Shown here in pieces: positions 13,583-20,902 of a DNA stretch of 20,902 nt; position 1 is the first letter of the stretch; every line of letters begins with the position of its first letter. The notes below the pieces were generated by a model. It searched no databases, was not told the origin of the DNA, and saw only the letters and a program-made list of their open reading frames with translations. Made by a program: the position numbers and the translations under genes. Source of the DNA: Thermacetogenium sp. UBA5472 (GTDB lineage Bacteria; Bacillota; DSM-12270; Thermacetogeniales; Thermacetogeniaceae). The stretch lies in assembly GCA_002426495.1 (NCBI GenBank), contig DIQC01000068.1:1180-22081 (forward strand), given 5' to 3'.

Positions 13583-14371
13583 CTATCTACGAATAACATT
13601 ACCAATAGTGCTCTTACTCATGTTTAGAACCTCAGCCATCTTTCTTAGTGACAATTTTGTCCTATCCCTTATCTCTAGTATTATTTTGTTTCTTAATCCG
13701 ACATCACTGCAGTTTATTAAGGCTTCAAGTGTCATATGGTTTTCCCGCAATATATCATGAATTATTTTCTGCGCCTCACTGCGGTGCATTTTTTCTTCCT
13801 GTATGTCAAGAAACTGTCTATTATCCTGAACTTTCGTATATTTTGTAAATGCTTCCACGGCCTTTACTGTATCCTCATGAAACATTTCGAGAATAAATTT
13901 GCGGTCTACTATTTCGTCGTGTCTGTTATCCTCACTCAAGTATTCGCCAAAACTACTCCATTTATAATCCTCTGCTCGCTTTACTATCCCTGCTTTTACC
14001 GGATTTAGATGAATATAGCGAATAACTGCCAAGAGATAGCGGTCTTGCTCTACCGGCTCACTTCTAAACCTGCCCTGAAAAAGGTGTCCTATCCTTTCGT
14101 ATTTCGCGTTGAAGTACCGAACATAGGATATGTTCAACCTTTGCATTATTCTCGAAATAGTTTCTTCACCTTCGTTAATCAGTAGATGAACATGATTATT
14201 CATTAGGCAGTACGCATACACTACGTACTTATTGTCTTCATTCTTCTGTAAAAGTATCTTTTTGTAACGTTTCCTGTCTTGTTCATCTAAAAAAATTGCT
14301 CTTCTTTCATTGCCGCGCACCATCACATGGTAGATTTTGCTCTCACTGGGTTTTCTACTCTGCCGGGGCAT
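13583..14371 (-). CDS. REP-associated tyrosine transposase (RAYT, Y1/IS200-like)
   Basis: A 262-aa single-strand DNA transposase. It starts MPRQSRKPSESKIYHVMVRGN, typical of this group. It has the HUH metal-binding motif at H60-V-H62 (LMNNHVHLLI) and the probable catalytic Tyr119 in RYIHLNPVKAG, with GHLFQGRFRS between them. The extra C-terminal part (about 195-262) ends in a helix-turn-helix (LSLRKMAEVLNMSKSTIGNVI) that probably recognises REP DNA. All catalytic residues are present, so it may be active. The ATG at 14371 is preceded by TGAGGTGA on the minus strand. A TATAAT-like box lies at 14408-14403 without a clear -35. It is transcribed against alaS and the permease gene. Confidence 0.93.
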   Translation of the reverse strand: MPRQSRKPSESKIYHVMVRGNERRAIFLDEQDRKRYKKILLQKNEDNKYVVYAYCLMNNHVHLLINEGEETISRIMQRLNISYVRYFNAKYERIGHLFQGRFRSEPVEQDRYLLAVIRYIHLNPVKAGIVKRAEDYKWSSFGEYLSEDNRHDEIVDRKFILEMFHEDTVKAVEAFTKYTKVQDNRQFLDIQEEKMHRSEAQKIIHDILRENHMTLEALINCSDVGLRNKIILEIRDRTKLSLRKMAEVLNMSKSTIGNVIRR

Positions 14372-14561
14372 TAGAAGTCACCTCAGGTTGTTTGTTCCAT
14401 TTATTATAACGTATGCTACAAGAAGAAGTGTAGGGGAAAAAGTGTACTTTATGTACCTTAATTTCGACACTCATTACTGACTAAGGTGGCTGTGCCCCGG
14501 GTATTGACATATGAAATCGAGCTTCCCATCCCCGGCCTTAATAGTTTTTTCGGTGCTGAGT

Positions 14562-14604
14562 TGGACATCAGAACCGTCCCGGTGTCCACCGCCGGTGTCC
14601 ACCG
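14562..14604 (+). repeat. REP-like hairpin, copy 4 (right flank of RAYT) with duplicated arm
   Basis: TGGACA (14562-14567) pairs with TGTCCA (14583-14588) around the 15-nt loop TCAGAACCGTCCCGG. The right arm is duplicated: CCGGTGTCCACCG occurs at 14579-14591 and again, as the same 13 nt, at 14592-14604. Orientation is opposite to copy 3, so the two frame the transposase gene as inverted repeats. Confidence 0.8.
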
Positions 14605-14620
14605 AAGGAATATGGTTTTA

Positions 14621-14650
14621 TTGACAATAACTGAAATACTATACTATAAT
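14621..14650 (+). promoter_or_regulatory. alaS operon promoter
   Basis: TTGACA (14621-14626) and TATAAT (14645-14650) are perfect hexamers 18 bp apart. Transcription should begin near 14657, leaving a leader of about 32 nt with GGGAG (14675-14679) before the TTG start at 14689. It starts only 17 bp after the REP copy-4 repeats. Confidence 0.8.
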
Positions 14651-14688
14651 GGCCCTGACAATGAGCAAAAACTTGGGAGTGTTAAATA

Positions 14689-17325
14689 TTGAGTACTGGT
14701 GCGGAATTACGGAGAAAATTTCTCGATTATTTTGGGTTGCATGATCATTTGGTCCTACCAAGCGCTTCACTTATCCCCAAGGATGATCCCAGTCTGCTGC
14801 TGACAGTTGCAGGTATGGTTCCCTTCAAACCCTATTTTCAAGGGAAGGCCACTCCGCCACATTCACGCATTGCCACTGCACAAAAGTGCTTGCGCACTGC
14901 GGATCTGGAGGTTGTGGGAAAGACAGCTCGCCATCATACGTTTTTTGAGATGCTGGGCAACTTCTCTATCGGAGATTACTTCAAAAAAGAAGCAATTGCC
15001 TGGTCATGGGAGTTTCTTATCAAGGAGTTAGGGCTGCCACCTGCCGACCTTTGGATTACTGTTTATCATGATGATCAAGAGGCAGTAGAAATATGGCATG
15101 ATTTAATAGGCATTCCCAGGGAAAAGATTATACCTTTGGGTGCGGAGACAAATTTCTGGGGGGCTGGTCCTGTCGGGCCTTGCGGCCCCTGTTCAGAAAT
15201 CCATGTGGACTTGGGCCCTGAGTTTGGCTGTGGAGCACCTGACTGTGGAGTGGATTGTGATTGCGGCAGGTATCTGGAGTTATGGAACCTTGTGTTCACT
15301 GAGTTTAACCGTGAGGAAGATGGAAAACTCACAAAACTTCCGCGCCGGAATATCGATACTGGGATGGGATTAGAGCGAGTCGCCTCTGTCATGCAGGGTG
15401 TTGCTAATAATTTTGAGACAGATCTTATTTTTCCTTTAATCAAAGAGACGGCCAGGATAGCGGGTGTTAGCTATGGGGATGACCCTAAAAGTGATGTTGC
15501 CCTCAAAGTTATAGCAGATCACTCCAGGGCATTATCCTTCCTTATAGCTGATGGTGTACATCCTTCCAATGAGGGACGGGGGTATGTGCTGCGGCGTATC
15601 CTGCGGCGTGCGGTTCGCTTCGGTAGATTGCTGGGGATCGAAGGGGCTTTCTTAAACAAGCTGACGGAAAAAACCATCGCCCAGTACCAGGATCCTTACC
15701 GTGAACTTAAAGAACGATCCGGCCACATTAAGAAGATTGTGTCCCTGGAGGAAGAACGCTTTGGAGAAACCCTTGAACAGGGACTGCAGATGCTGCAGGA
15801 GCATCTCGTAAAATATGAGAATAATGGGGAGAAGAACCTCCCTGGTGGTGTGGCTTTTAAACTATATGATACCTTTGGTTTTCCCCTGGAGTTGACCCAG
15901 GAAATAGTTGCAGAGCGGGGAATGAATGTTGATCTGGATGGATTCCAGGCCTCTATGGAAGAACAGCGTGCCCGGGCCAGGGCAGCCCGTGTGGAAACCA
16001 TGCCAGGGGATAGTTTTAAGACCTATGAGATCCATAACGTTGGCCAAACAGAGTTTATTGGTTATGGGAACCTTTCTGTTCGTTCCCAGGTCCTGCTTAT
16101 ATTAGATGATGGCCACGAACAAGAAAAAGCTGACGAAGGCCAACAGGTGCAGGTAATATTGGACCAAACTCCTTTTTATGCTGAAGGTGGCGGTCAGGTT
16201 GGAGACCAGGGGGTTTTGCGCGGCCCCGGTGGGGAGATCACCGTCAATGATACAAAGAGTGACAAGAGTGGGGTGATTGTCCATCACGGAATCGTCAGCC
16301 GTGGCGCTGTTCAGAAAGGTGACATTATGCTTGCCCAGGTGGATGAACAGCCACGTTTGAGGACTGCACGCAATCATACGGCAACCCATCTTTTGCACAA
16401 TGCTTTAAGAACAGTTTTAGGGGATCATGTCCAGCAAATGGGATCACTTGTTTCCCAGGAACGGTTGCGTTTCGATTTTTCTCATTTTGCACCCCTTTCC
16501 GAACAGGAGCTGTCCAGAGTGGAACAAATGGTTAATGAATATATTATGAGGAATGTCTTGGTCAATACCTTTGAAGCTGAACAAAATGATCCCAGGGTAG
16601 AGGGTGCGATTGCCCTTTTTGGTGAAAAGTACGGCGATTTTGTCAGGATCGTGCAGATCGGTGAATACAGCAAGGAATTATGTGGTGGTACCCATGTGCG
16701 CCGTACCAGTGAATTAGGCTTTTTTCATATAATATCAGAAAGCGGTATAGGTACTGGGGTGCGTCGCATTGAAGCCTTGACTGGTGATGCTCTGCTGCAC
16801 TATTGGCGAGACAACAATGATCTCCTTCACAGTGCCGCGGATCTTCTCAAGGTTGAACCACAGGGAGTTATCAGCAAGTTAGAGTCATTGATGCAAGATC
16901 TGCATGAAAAAGATAAAGAAATCGAGCAACTGCATCTGAAGATGATGCACAGTGAGGTAGATTCCCTGCTAGATCAGGCTATTGCCCTTGAGGGTGTAAA
17001 GTTTCTGGCAAGTAGAGTAAATGTCAATGATATGGATGACCTTAGGTCACTGGGTGATCTGCTTCAGGATCGATTGGGTTCAGGTGTGACTCTTTTAGGC
17101 AGTCCACTGGATAATAAGGTGGGCCTGGTATGTTTTGTCAGCAAGGATCTTACTAAAAGCCGCAAGCTTCATGCCGGGAAACTGCTCAGAGAGGTAGCCC
17201 GGGTTGTGGATGGCGGAGGTGGGGGAAAGCCGGAGATGGCACAGGCCGGTGGAAAGAATCCCGGACGCCTCCCTGAAGCTCTGGATAAAGGCAAAGAGAT
17301 CCTGCTCCAGCAGTTGCATTCTTAA
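14689..17325 (+). CDS. alaS: Alanyl-tRNA synthetase
   Basis: An 878-aa class II synthetase of normal length that charges tRNA-Ala. The N-terminal aminoacylation domain shows LTVAGMVPFKPYFQG, AQKCLRTADLE, TFFEMLGNFSIGDYFK and the motif 3 region GRGYVLRRILRRAVRFG. The editing domain has the zinc ligands HTATH (563-567) and CGGTH (Cys665, His669). The C-terminal DHHA1 domain ends with the Gly-rich GGGGGGKPEMAQAGGK. Start TTG 14689 follows GGGAG by 9 nt. A Cys-rich insert in the catalytic part (CGAPDCGVDCDCGRYLELWN) is the usual Firmicutes form. It heads the operon alaS-ireB-AKR-ruvX-DUF1292. Confidence 0.97.
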   Translation: MSTGAELRRKFLDYFGLHDHLVLPSASLIPKDDPSLLLTVAGMVPFKPYFQGKATPPHSRIATAQKCLRTADLEVVGKTARHHTFFEMLGNFSIGDYFKKEAIAWSWEFLIKELGLPPADLWITVYHDDQEAVEIWHDLIGIPREKIIPLGAETNFWGAGPVGPCGPCSEIHVDLGPEFGCGAPDCGVDCDCGRYLELWNLVFTEFNREEDGKLTKLPRRNIDTGMGLERVASVMQGVANNFETDLIFPLIKETARIAGVSYGDDPKSDVALKVIADHSRALSFLIADGVHPSNEGRGYVLRRILRRAVRFGRLLGIEGAFLNKLTEKTIAQYQDPYRELKERSGHIKKIVSLEEERFGETLEQGLQMLQEHLVKYENNGEKNLPGGVAFKLYDTFGFPLELTQEIVAERGMNVDLDGFQASMEEQRARARAARVETMPGDSFKTYEIHNVGQTEFIGYGNLSVRSQVLLILDDGHEQEKADEGQQVQVILDQTPFYAEGGGQVGDQGVLRGPGGEITVNDTKSDKSGVIVHHGIVSRGAVQKGDIMLAQVDEQPRLRTARNHTATHLLHNALRTVLGDHVQQMGSLVSQERLRFDFSHFAPLSEQELSRVEQMVNEYIMRNVLVNTFEAEQNDPRVEGAIALFGEKYGDFVRIVQIGEYSKELCGGTHVRRTSELGFFHIISESGIGTGVRRIEALTGDALLHYWRDNNDLLHSAADLLKVEPQGVISKLESLMQDLHEKDKEIEQLHLKMMHSEVDSLLDQAIALEGVKFLASRVNVNDMDDLRSLGDLLQDRLGSGVTLLGSPLDNKVGLVCFVSKDLTKSRKLHAGKLLREVARVVDGGGGGKPEMAQAGGKNPGRLPEALDKGKEILLQQLHS

Positions 17326-17439
17326 ATTATTGAAAGATAATGCCTTTTTATAGAAGGATCATTTTAGATAATAGAGAATAAGTTAAGTAAAGAGACCAAT
17401 GCCAATCAATACCAGGCGAAATCAGGGGTGATAACCAAG

Positions 17440-17706
17440 ATGGGCGAAAATGAACTGGATAAAACGACGGCTTATAGGTTTCAGAGTGAAGATGCGGATT
17501 CAGTGGGGGAAACACTGAGGTCTGTATACGTTGCTTTGAAGGAGAAGGGTTATAACCCCATCAGTCAGTTAGTCGGTTACCTTCTTTCAGGAGATCCGGC
17601 GTACATCACCAACCACCGCAGCGCACGGAATCTGATTCGCAAATATGAGCGTGACGAAATATTAGAAGAGCTAGTAACAAGCTATCTTCAGAAGGAAAAA
17701 GAATAA
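17440..17706 (+). CDS. ireB: IreB family regulatory phosphoprotein (UPF0297)
   Basis: An 88-aa cytoplasmic protein with the family signatures LDKTTAYRF near the N-terminus, LRSVYVALKEKGYNP and QLVGYLLSGDPAYITNHRSARNLIRKYERDE. In Enterococcus IreB is phosphorylated by the PASTA kinase IreK on N-terminal Thr residues and modulates cephalosporin resistance. The paired Thr in DKTT are possible targets here. ATG 17440 is preferred because AGGGGTGA lies 8 nt upstream; the GTG at 17428 is within that site. The alaS-ireB-ruvX-DUF1292 order is conserved in Firmicutes, though here an oxidoreductase gene is inserted. Confidence 0.93.
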   Translation: MGENELDKTTAYRFQSEDADSVGETLRSVYVALKEKGYNPISQLVGYLLSGDPAYITNHRSARNLIRKYERDEILEELVTSYLQKEKE

Positions 17707-17712
17707 GAATAT

Positions 17713-18666
17713 ATGGAATACAGAAATCTTGGCAGAACAGGTATTAATGTGTCTCGTCTTTGCTTTGGTTCTCTCACCATAGGGCCATTGCAGGCCGGTC
17801 TTTCCCTTGACGAGGGTGCGGTATTACTTAAATATGCAGCTGAGCAGGGGGTTAACTTTTTTGATACGGCCGAAATCTATGACAGCTATGCTTATCTTAG
17901 AAAGCTGTTGCGTGCTTTTCCCAATAAAGACATCATCATCTCCACAAAATCATATGCTGTAACTGCAGAGGAAATGAAAGCCAGCCTTGACAAAGCAAGG
18001 AAGGAGCTTGATCGCGACTATATAGATATTTTTCTACTTCATGAGCAGGAATCAGCTTTAACCATCCGTGGGCACAGAGCTGCCCTGGATTATCTGATTG
18101 AGTCTAAAGAAAAGGGGTTAGTGAAGGCAGTTGGGATTTCCACACACCGGATTGCTGCTGCTCAGGCAGCAGCGGAAATGCCGGAGATAGATGTCATCCA
18201 TCCCCTTTTTAATATACAGGGCCTGGGGATTCAGGACGGAACACGCCAACAAATGGAGAATGTGCTGACAGGGGCTGCGGCTGCCGGTAAGGGTATCTAT
18301 TTGATGAAAGCTTTGGGAGGAGGCAATCTCTTGCCTCAGGCTGATGAAGCCCTTCAGTTTGCTTTTAGCAGGCCATTTGTATCAGCTGTAGCTGTGGGGA
18401 TGAAGACGCCCCAGGAAGTGGACATCAATGTCCTGACTGCAAGCGGTCTTCCGGTTCCGGATGAATTAAAGAAGCGGGTCAGCAAAGCGTTGAGACATCT
18501 GCATATCGACCCGTGGTGTGAAGGCTGTGGAGAGTGTGCCGAAGTCTGTCCACAGGGGGCACTATTCCTGGGCGCAGACGGGAAGACACATGTGCGGCAA
18601 GAGGAATGCCTTTTATGCGGATATTGTGCCCGTGCATGCCCTTATTTCTATATTAAGGTTTACTAG
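17713..18666 (+). CDS. Aldo/keto reductase with C-terminal 2x[4Fe-4S] ferredoxin domain
   Basis: A 317-aa protein. Residues 1-255 form an aldo/keto reductase TIM barrel starting MEYRNLGRTGINVSRLCFGS, with the catalytic tetrad Asp51, Tyr56, Lys79 and His110. The tail has two ferredoxin-type motifs: Cys269/272/275/279 (CEGCGECAEVCP) and Cys299/302/305/309 (CLLCGYCARACP). Such fusions are common in anaerobes and could pass electrons between a ferredoxin-like pool and a carbonyl substrate; the substrate is unknown. The start is 6 bp after ireB with no strong ribosome-binding site (AGAATAT), so it is probably coupled to ireB translation. ruvX follows by 9 bp. Confidence 0.92.
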   Translation: MEYRNLGRTGINVSRLCFGSLTIGPLQAGLSLDEGAVLLKYAAEQGVNFFDTAEIYDSYAYLRKLLRAFPNKDIIISTKSYAVTAEEMKASLDKARKELDRDYIDIFLLHEQESALTIRGHRAALDYLIESKEKGLVKAVGISTHRIAAAQAAAEMPEIDVIHPLFNIQGLGIQDGTRQQMENVLTGAAAAGKGIYLMKALGGGNLLPQADEALQFAFSRPFVSAVAVGMKTPQEVDINVLTASGLPVPDELKKRVSKALRHLHIDPWCEGCGECAEVCPQGALFLGADGKTHVRQEECLLCGYCARACPYFYIKVY

Positions 18667-18675
18667 GAGTAGTCT

Positions 18676-19107
18676 ATGAGAGTATTAGGACTTGATATGG
18701 GATCAAAAAGGATAGGTGTTGCTGTAAGTGATGAGTTAGGTGTGATAGCGCAAGCCTTGACGACAATCACACGCACCGATACAGAGCAAGATATTAAATC
18801 TATCGCTGATCTGATGTGTCAATATGATGTTCAAGAGGTGGTTATCGGCTATCCCAGGCATCTTGACGGGAGACCCAGTGATGAAGCTGCAGGATATGTT
18901 TCTTTTGGCGAGATGCTCACTGAGGAGACTGGTATACCTGTTGCGTTCTGGGATGAGCGTTTGACTACTGTAGCAGCGGAGCGCGTCCTTTTGGAAGGAG
19001 ACATGAGAAGGCGCAAGAGGCGCAAAGTGATCGATAAAGTTGCAGCCACTCTCATATTAGAAAGTTATCTAGCCAGTCGGCAGGGAACACGGGAAAAAGG
19101 TGAGTAA
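18676..19107 (+). CDS. ruvX: RuvX/YqgF family Holliday junction resolvase-like nuclease
   Basis: A 143-aa RNase H-fold protein of standard length. It has LGLDMGSKRIGVAVSD with the metal-binding Asp7, VVIGYPRHLDG, FWDERLTT, and the final DKVAATLILESYL with the closing acidic ligand. The family is essential in many bacteria, with roles in 16S rRNA 5'-end maturation (E. coli YqgF) and junction resolution; which applies here is unproven. ATG 18676 follows AGGAGTAG, 9 bp after the reductase gene. This is the yrrK position of the Bacillus alaS operon. Confidence 0.95.
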   Translation: MRVLGLDMGSKRIGVAVSDELGVIAQALTTITRTDTEQDIKSIADLMCQYDVQEVVIGYPRHLDGRPSDEAAGYVSFGEMLTEETGIPVAFWDERLTTVAAERVLLEGDMRRRKRRKVIDKVAATLILESYLASRQGTREKGE

Positions 19108-19195
19108 AACTACCGCAAATAGGAGATAATGACAATAGCTCTCTCTTTTTATGAAGGGATTCTTATATAATCTAAATTTGAGGAGGTGCCAGTCG

Positions 19196-19456
19196 ATGAA
19201 TAGTGACTGCGAAGAAAACGTTTTATTACTAGAAGATGATGAGGGTCAGGAGCATGAATTTAATTTAGTTTATAAGTTTATGATGGATGATAATGAGTAT
19301 GTGGTTCTTCAGCCCGTAGATGGGGATGAACAGGTTTTATTTAAATATTCTCAAAATGAGGATGGGGAAGACTTCCTCTATTATATCGAGGAAGAGGAAG
19401 AATGGGAAAAGGCTGTTGATACTTATCAGAATATGCTGTCAGTGGAAGATGCATAA
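19196..19456 (+). CDS. DUF1292 family acidic protein (YrzB-like)
   Basis: An 86-aa, strongly acidic protein with the DUF1292 pattern: LLEDDEGQEHEFNLVYKFMMDDNEYVVLQP, then LFKYSQNEDGEDFLYYIEEEEEW. It lacks Cys and membrane segments. The start at ATG 19196 is set by GAGGAGGTG just upstream; an in-frame ATG at 19151 would add 15 residues not seen in the family. Its place after ruvX matches yrzB of Bacillus. Function unknown. Confidence 0.9.
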   Translation: MNSDCEENVLLLEDDEGQEHEFNLVYKFMMDDNEYVVLQPVDGDEQVLFKYSQNEDGEDFLYYIEEEEEWEKAVDTYQNMLSVEDA

Positions 19457-19461
19457 GCGTT

Positions 19462-19507
19462 CCTACCATTCAGGTGGTCTTTCCTGCGTTAAATAGTAAA
19501 TGGTAGG
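19462..19507 (+). promoter_or_regulatory. Long-range inverted repeat before the VanW-family gene
   Basis: CCTACCATT (19462-19470) is perfectly complementary to AATGGTAGG (19499-19507), with a 28-nt loop that itself contains CAGG (19471-19474) and CCTG (19483-19486) able to pair. The right arm merges into the G-run (19506-19514) that serves as ribosome-binding site for the gene at 19522. So folding could lower its translation or mark the operon end; no T-run follows. Confidence 0.5.
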
Positions 19508-19521
19508 GGGGGGGAGACGCT

Positions 19522-20902
19522 ATGATAAAGAAAAAGACGGCCATCGTTATATTAGGGGTCTTGATTGGATTATTGGCGATCTTTTTCAGTGTTTCTGTTT
19601 ATTTGTCTGTGACATGGAAGGACAAAATACTGCCCGGGGTCAAGGTTGAGTGGCTCCAGGTCGGTGGTTTTACCCAAGAGGAAGCCGAACAAAAGATATC
19701 TCAGTTACAGCAGGATTTTCTTTCTGCTCCCATTGAGATGACCCTCAATGGTAAAACAGTCAATACGACTAGAGCAGAGCTTGGTTTTTCCATGCCTGAG
19801 CCAGAAGAAGCCGCTCAAGGAGCTTATCTGAACGGTAGGTCTGGTTCGTACACTGAGCGCATTAACCAAGCCTGGAAGGCTTACCAAAAGCAGATTGTTA
19901 TACCAATCAAGGAGATAACATTTAATACTGAAAAGTTGGAATCATCTATTGATCCGTTATTGGAAGGCCTTGACAAGCCCCAGAATGCACGTCTTGTTAT
20001 TGATGGTCAGGATAGAATCACTATCATTCCCGGTAAGAACGGTATGATGGTTGATCTGGATGATACAGCCCAGAAAATAAATTCATTTGAGCAGCCTTTT
20101 GCCAGGCAAATTGAATTAAAGGTCCATGAAGAAGAGCCGGAGATTACCACAGCCGATGTCCAGGCAATGGGCATCAATGGCTTGATTTCATCATTTACTA
20201 CAAGGTTTGATGCCGGTGATTATAATAGGTCACGCAATCTAGCTATTGCAACTAAGGCTCTCAATGATTCCCTGGTTAAGCCGGGGGAAGTATTTTCTTT
20301 TAATAACAGAGTGGGTCCCCGAACCGCTCAAAAGGGCTATCGAGAGGCCTTTGTCATCGTAGCAAATGAATTTGTGCCAGGGATCGGCGGTGGGATCTGC
20401 CAGGTATCTTCAACACTATACAACACTGTTCTGCTGGCTGGACTGGAAATTGTAGAGAGAAGCAATCATTCTCTACCTATTGCTTATGTACCCTTGGGTC
20501 GTGATGCCACAGTTTCATATGGACTTCAGGATTTTAAATTCCGTAATAATTTACAATCCCCTGTTTATATAAAAACTTCTGTGGGCTCAAGCTCAATAAC
20601 CATGAAAATTTTCGGCAACCTGCAGCAGCGAAAGAATGTGAGTTTGGAGATGGTGGTCAACAATGTCATCGATCCAAAGGTTACAACGAAAAAAGACAGT
20701 AGCCTTCTGCAAGGCAAAACAGTTGTTGAAAAATCTGGTTCCAAAGGGTACAGAACCAGTGCTTACAGGATTATCAACGGTAACAAAAAACTTCTCTCCA
20801 ACGATTACTATCGGCCCACTGAGCGGATTGTCAGGGTTGGTACTAAAGAACCACCCCCAGAGCCAGATCCGGAGCCTGAGCCAGAGCCTGAACCGGATCC
20901 AA
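19522..20902 (+). CDS. VanW family exported protein (3' end outside window)
   Basis: The reading frame is open from ATG 19522 to the window end (460 codons, partial). Residues of about 5-28 are one hydrophobic segment after MIKKK, so the protein is exported or anchored with its bulk outside. A peptidoglycan-binding-type region spans about 60-185. The VanW domain runs from about 240 to 370 (FSFNNRVGPRT, GIGGGICQVSSTLYN, RSNHSLPIAYVP). A G5-like region follows (about 395-440). From residue 443 the sequence is Glu-Pro repeats (EPPPEPDPEPEPEPEPDP), a wall-spanning or disordered tail still running at the edge. This resembles Bacillus YoaR-type proteins. It replaces the mltG-like gene that follows yrzB in Bacillus. 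Role in the cell wall is likely, reaction unknown. Confidence 0.9.
   Translation, partial: MIKKKTAIVILGVLIGLLAIFFSVSVYLSVTWKDKILPGVKVEWLQVGGFTQEEAEQKISQLQQDFLSAPIEMTLNGKTVNTTRAELGFSMPEPEEAAQGAYLNGRSGSYTERINQAWKAYQKQIVIPIKEITFNTEKLESSIDPLLEGLDKPQNARLVIDGQDRITIIPGKNGMMVDLDDTAQKINSFEQPFARQIELKVHEEEPEITTADVQAMGINGLISSFTTRFDAGDYNRSRNLAIATKALNDSLVKPGEVFSFNNRVGPRTAQKGYREAFVIVANEFVPGIGGGICQVSSTLYNTVLLAGLEIVERSNHSLPIAYVPLGRDATVSYGLQDFKFRNNLQSPVYIKTSVGSSSITMKIFGNLQQRKNVSLEMVVNNVIDPKVTTKKDSSLLQGKTVVEKSGSKGYRTSAYRIINGNKKLLSNDYYRPTERIVRVGTKEPPPEPDPEPEPEPEPDP

Larger units (their letters stand above)
13413..14604 (-). mobile_element. REP/RAYT element: transposase gene bracketed by inverted REP-like hairpins
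   Basis: A single REP-associated tyrosine transposase gene (13583-14371, minus) lies between a hairpin at 13413-13441 and a hairpin at 14562-14588, which is the same sequence in the opposite orientation. The unit sits in the gap between the permease gene and alaS without breaking either. RAYTs are known to be single-copy, domesticated-looking relatives of IS200/IS605 Y1 transposases that act on nearby REP hairpins. The outer limits of the element are inferred from the hairpins; no target duplication is visible. Confidence 0.75.
14372..14688. other. Gene-free stretch between RAYT and alaS
   Basis: This 317-bp gap holds the RAYT leader, the right REP-like hairpin with an extra half-copy, and the alaS promoter. 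Between about 14410 and 14560 I see no convincing gene, RNA or site. An open frame from 14486 runs through the REP hairpin and lacks a ribosome-binding site. No T-box leader is recognisable upstream of alaS. Confidence 0.6.

Noticed and set aside
13330..13605. Open frame on the minus strand over the permease/RAYT junction
   Set aside because: It overlaps the permease gene and a REP hairpin, has no family features and no clear ribosome-binding site.
14651..14688. T-box leader for alaS
   Set aside because: The promoter lies so close that the leader is only about 32 nt, too short for a T-box; no specifier stem or T-box sequence is visible.
14486..14692. Open frame before alaS
   Set aside because: It runs through the REP hairpin and the alaS promoter, lacks a ribosome-binding site and resembles no protein.
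17326..17346. Terminator after alaS (ATTAT/ATAAT then CTTTTT)
   Set aside because: The stem is five A-T pairs only, too weak; alaS and ireB are normally co-transcribed.

Overview
The window looks like a chromosomal stretch from a Gram-positive anaerobe of the class Clostridia, most likely near the Peptococcaceae/Desulfotomaculum group. This rests on several points: the alaS-ireB-ruvX-DUF1292 gene order found in Firmicutes, strong Shine-Dalgarno sites with frequent GTG/TTG starts, a ferredoxin-tailed aldo/keto reductase, and a DUF5320/DUF134 pair. No rRNA or tRNA gene was seen, and the species assignment is inference.

Layout: (1) 1-143 is the end of a type I-E-like CRISPR array, without cas genes in view. 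(2) 229-1446 is a small regulated cluster: a strong promoter carrying two copies of one palindrome, a DUF5320 Gly-rich protein, a DUF134 HTH protein, and a metallo-beta-lactamase-fold gene that is cut short next to a REP-like hairpin. (3) 1544-3397 is a lone mnmG. (4) On the minus strand, 6417-3460 is a two-gene unit: a ChlI/MoxR-like AAA+ ATPase followed by a VWA protein with an intact MIDAS. (5) 6659-7046 holds a small HTH protein and a Pro-rich peptide. (6) 7256-11311 holds trxA, rarA, an IscS/NifS-type cysteine desulfurase and mnmA. The desulfurase can feed sulfur to MnmA for 2-thiolation of wobble U34, the same base that MnmG modifies at C5. (7) 11487-13407 holds a PRC-barrel protein, an overlapping zinc-ribbon protein, a small glycine-zipper membrane protein and an AI-2E family permease. 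(8) 13413-14604 is a REP-associated tyrosine transposase (RAYT) flanked by inverted REP-like hairpins. (9) 14621 to the end is alaS, ireB, an aldo/keto reductase with two 4Fe-4S motifs, ruvX, a DUF1292 gene and a VanW-family exported protein that runs off the edge.

The most notable signals outside ordinary genes are these: a family of four hairpins sharing the loop core AGAACCGTCC, two of which bracket the RAYT gene; decayed second copies of the 3' ends of both mnmG and mnmA just downstream of each gene; twin palindromes 40 bp apart over the DUF5320/DUF134 promoter; and the uncharacterised AAA+/VWA pair with a Cys cluster near its Walker A. None of these is proven to be a new system. The REP/RAYT family and the gene-tail remnants are the best leads.
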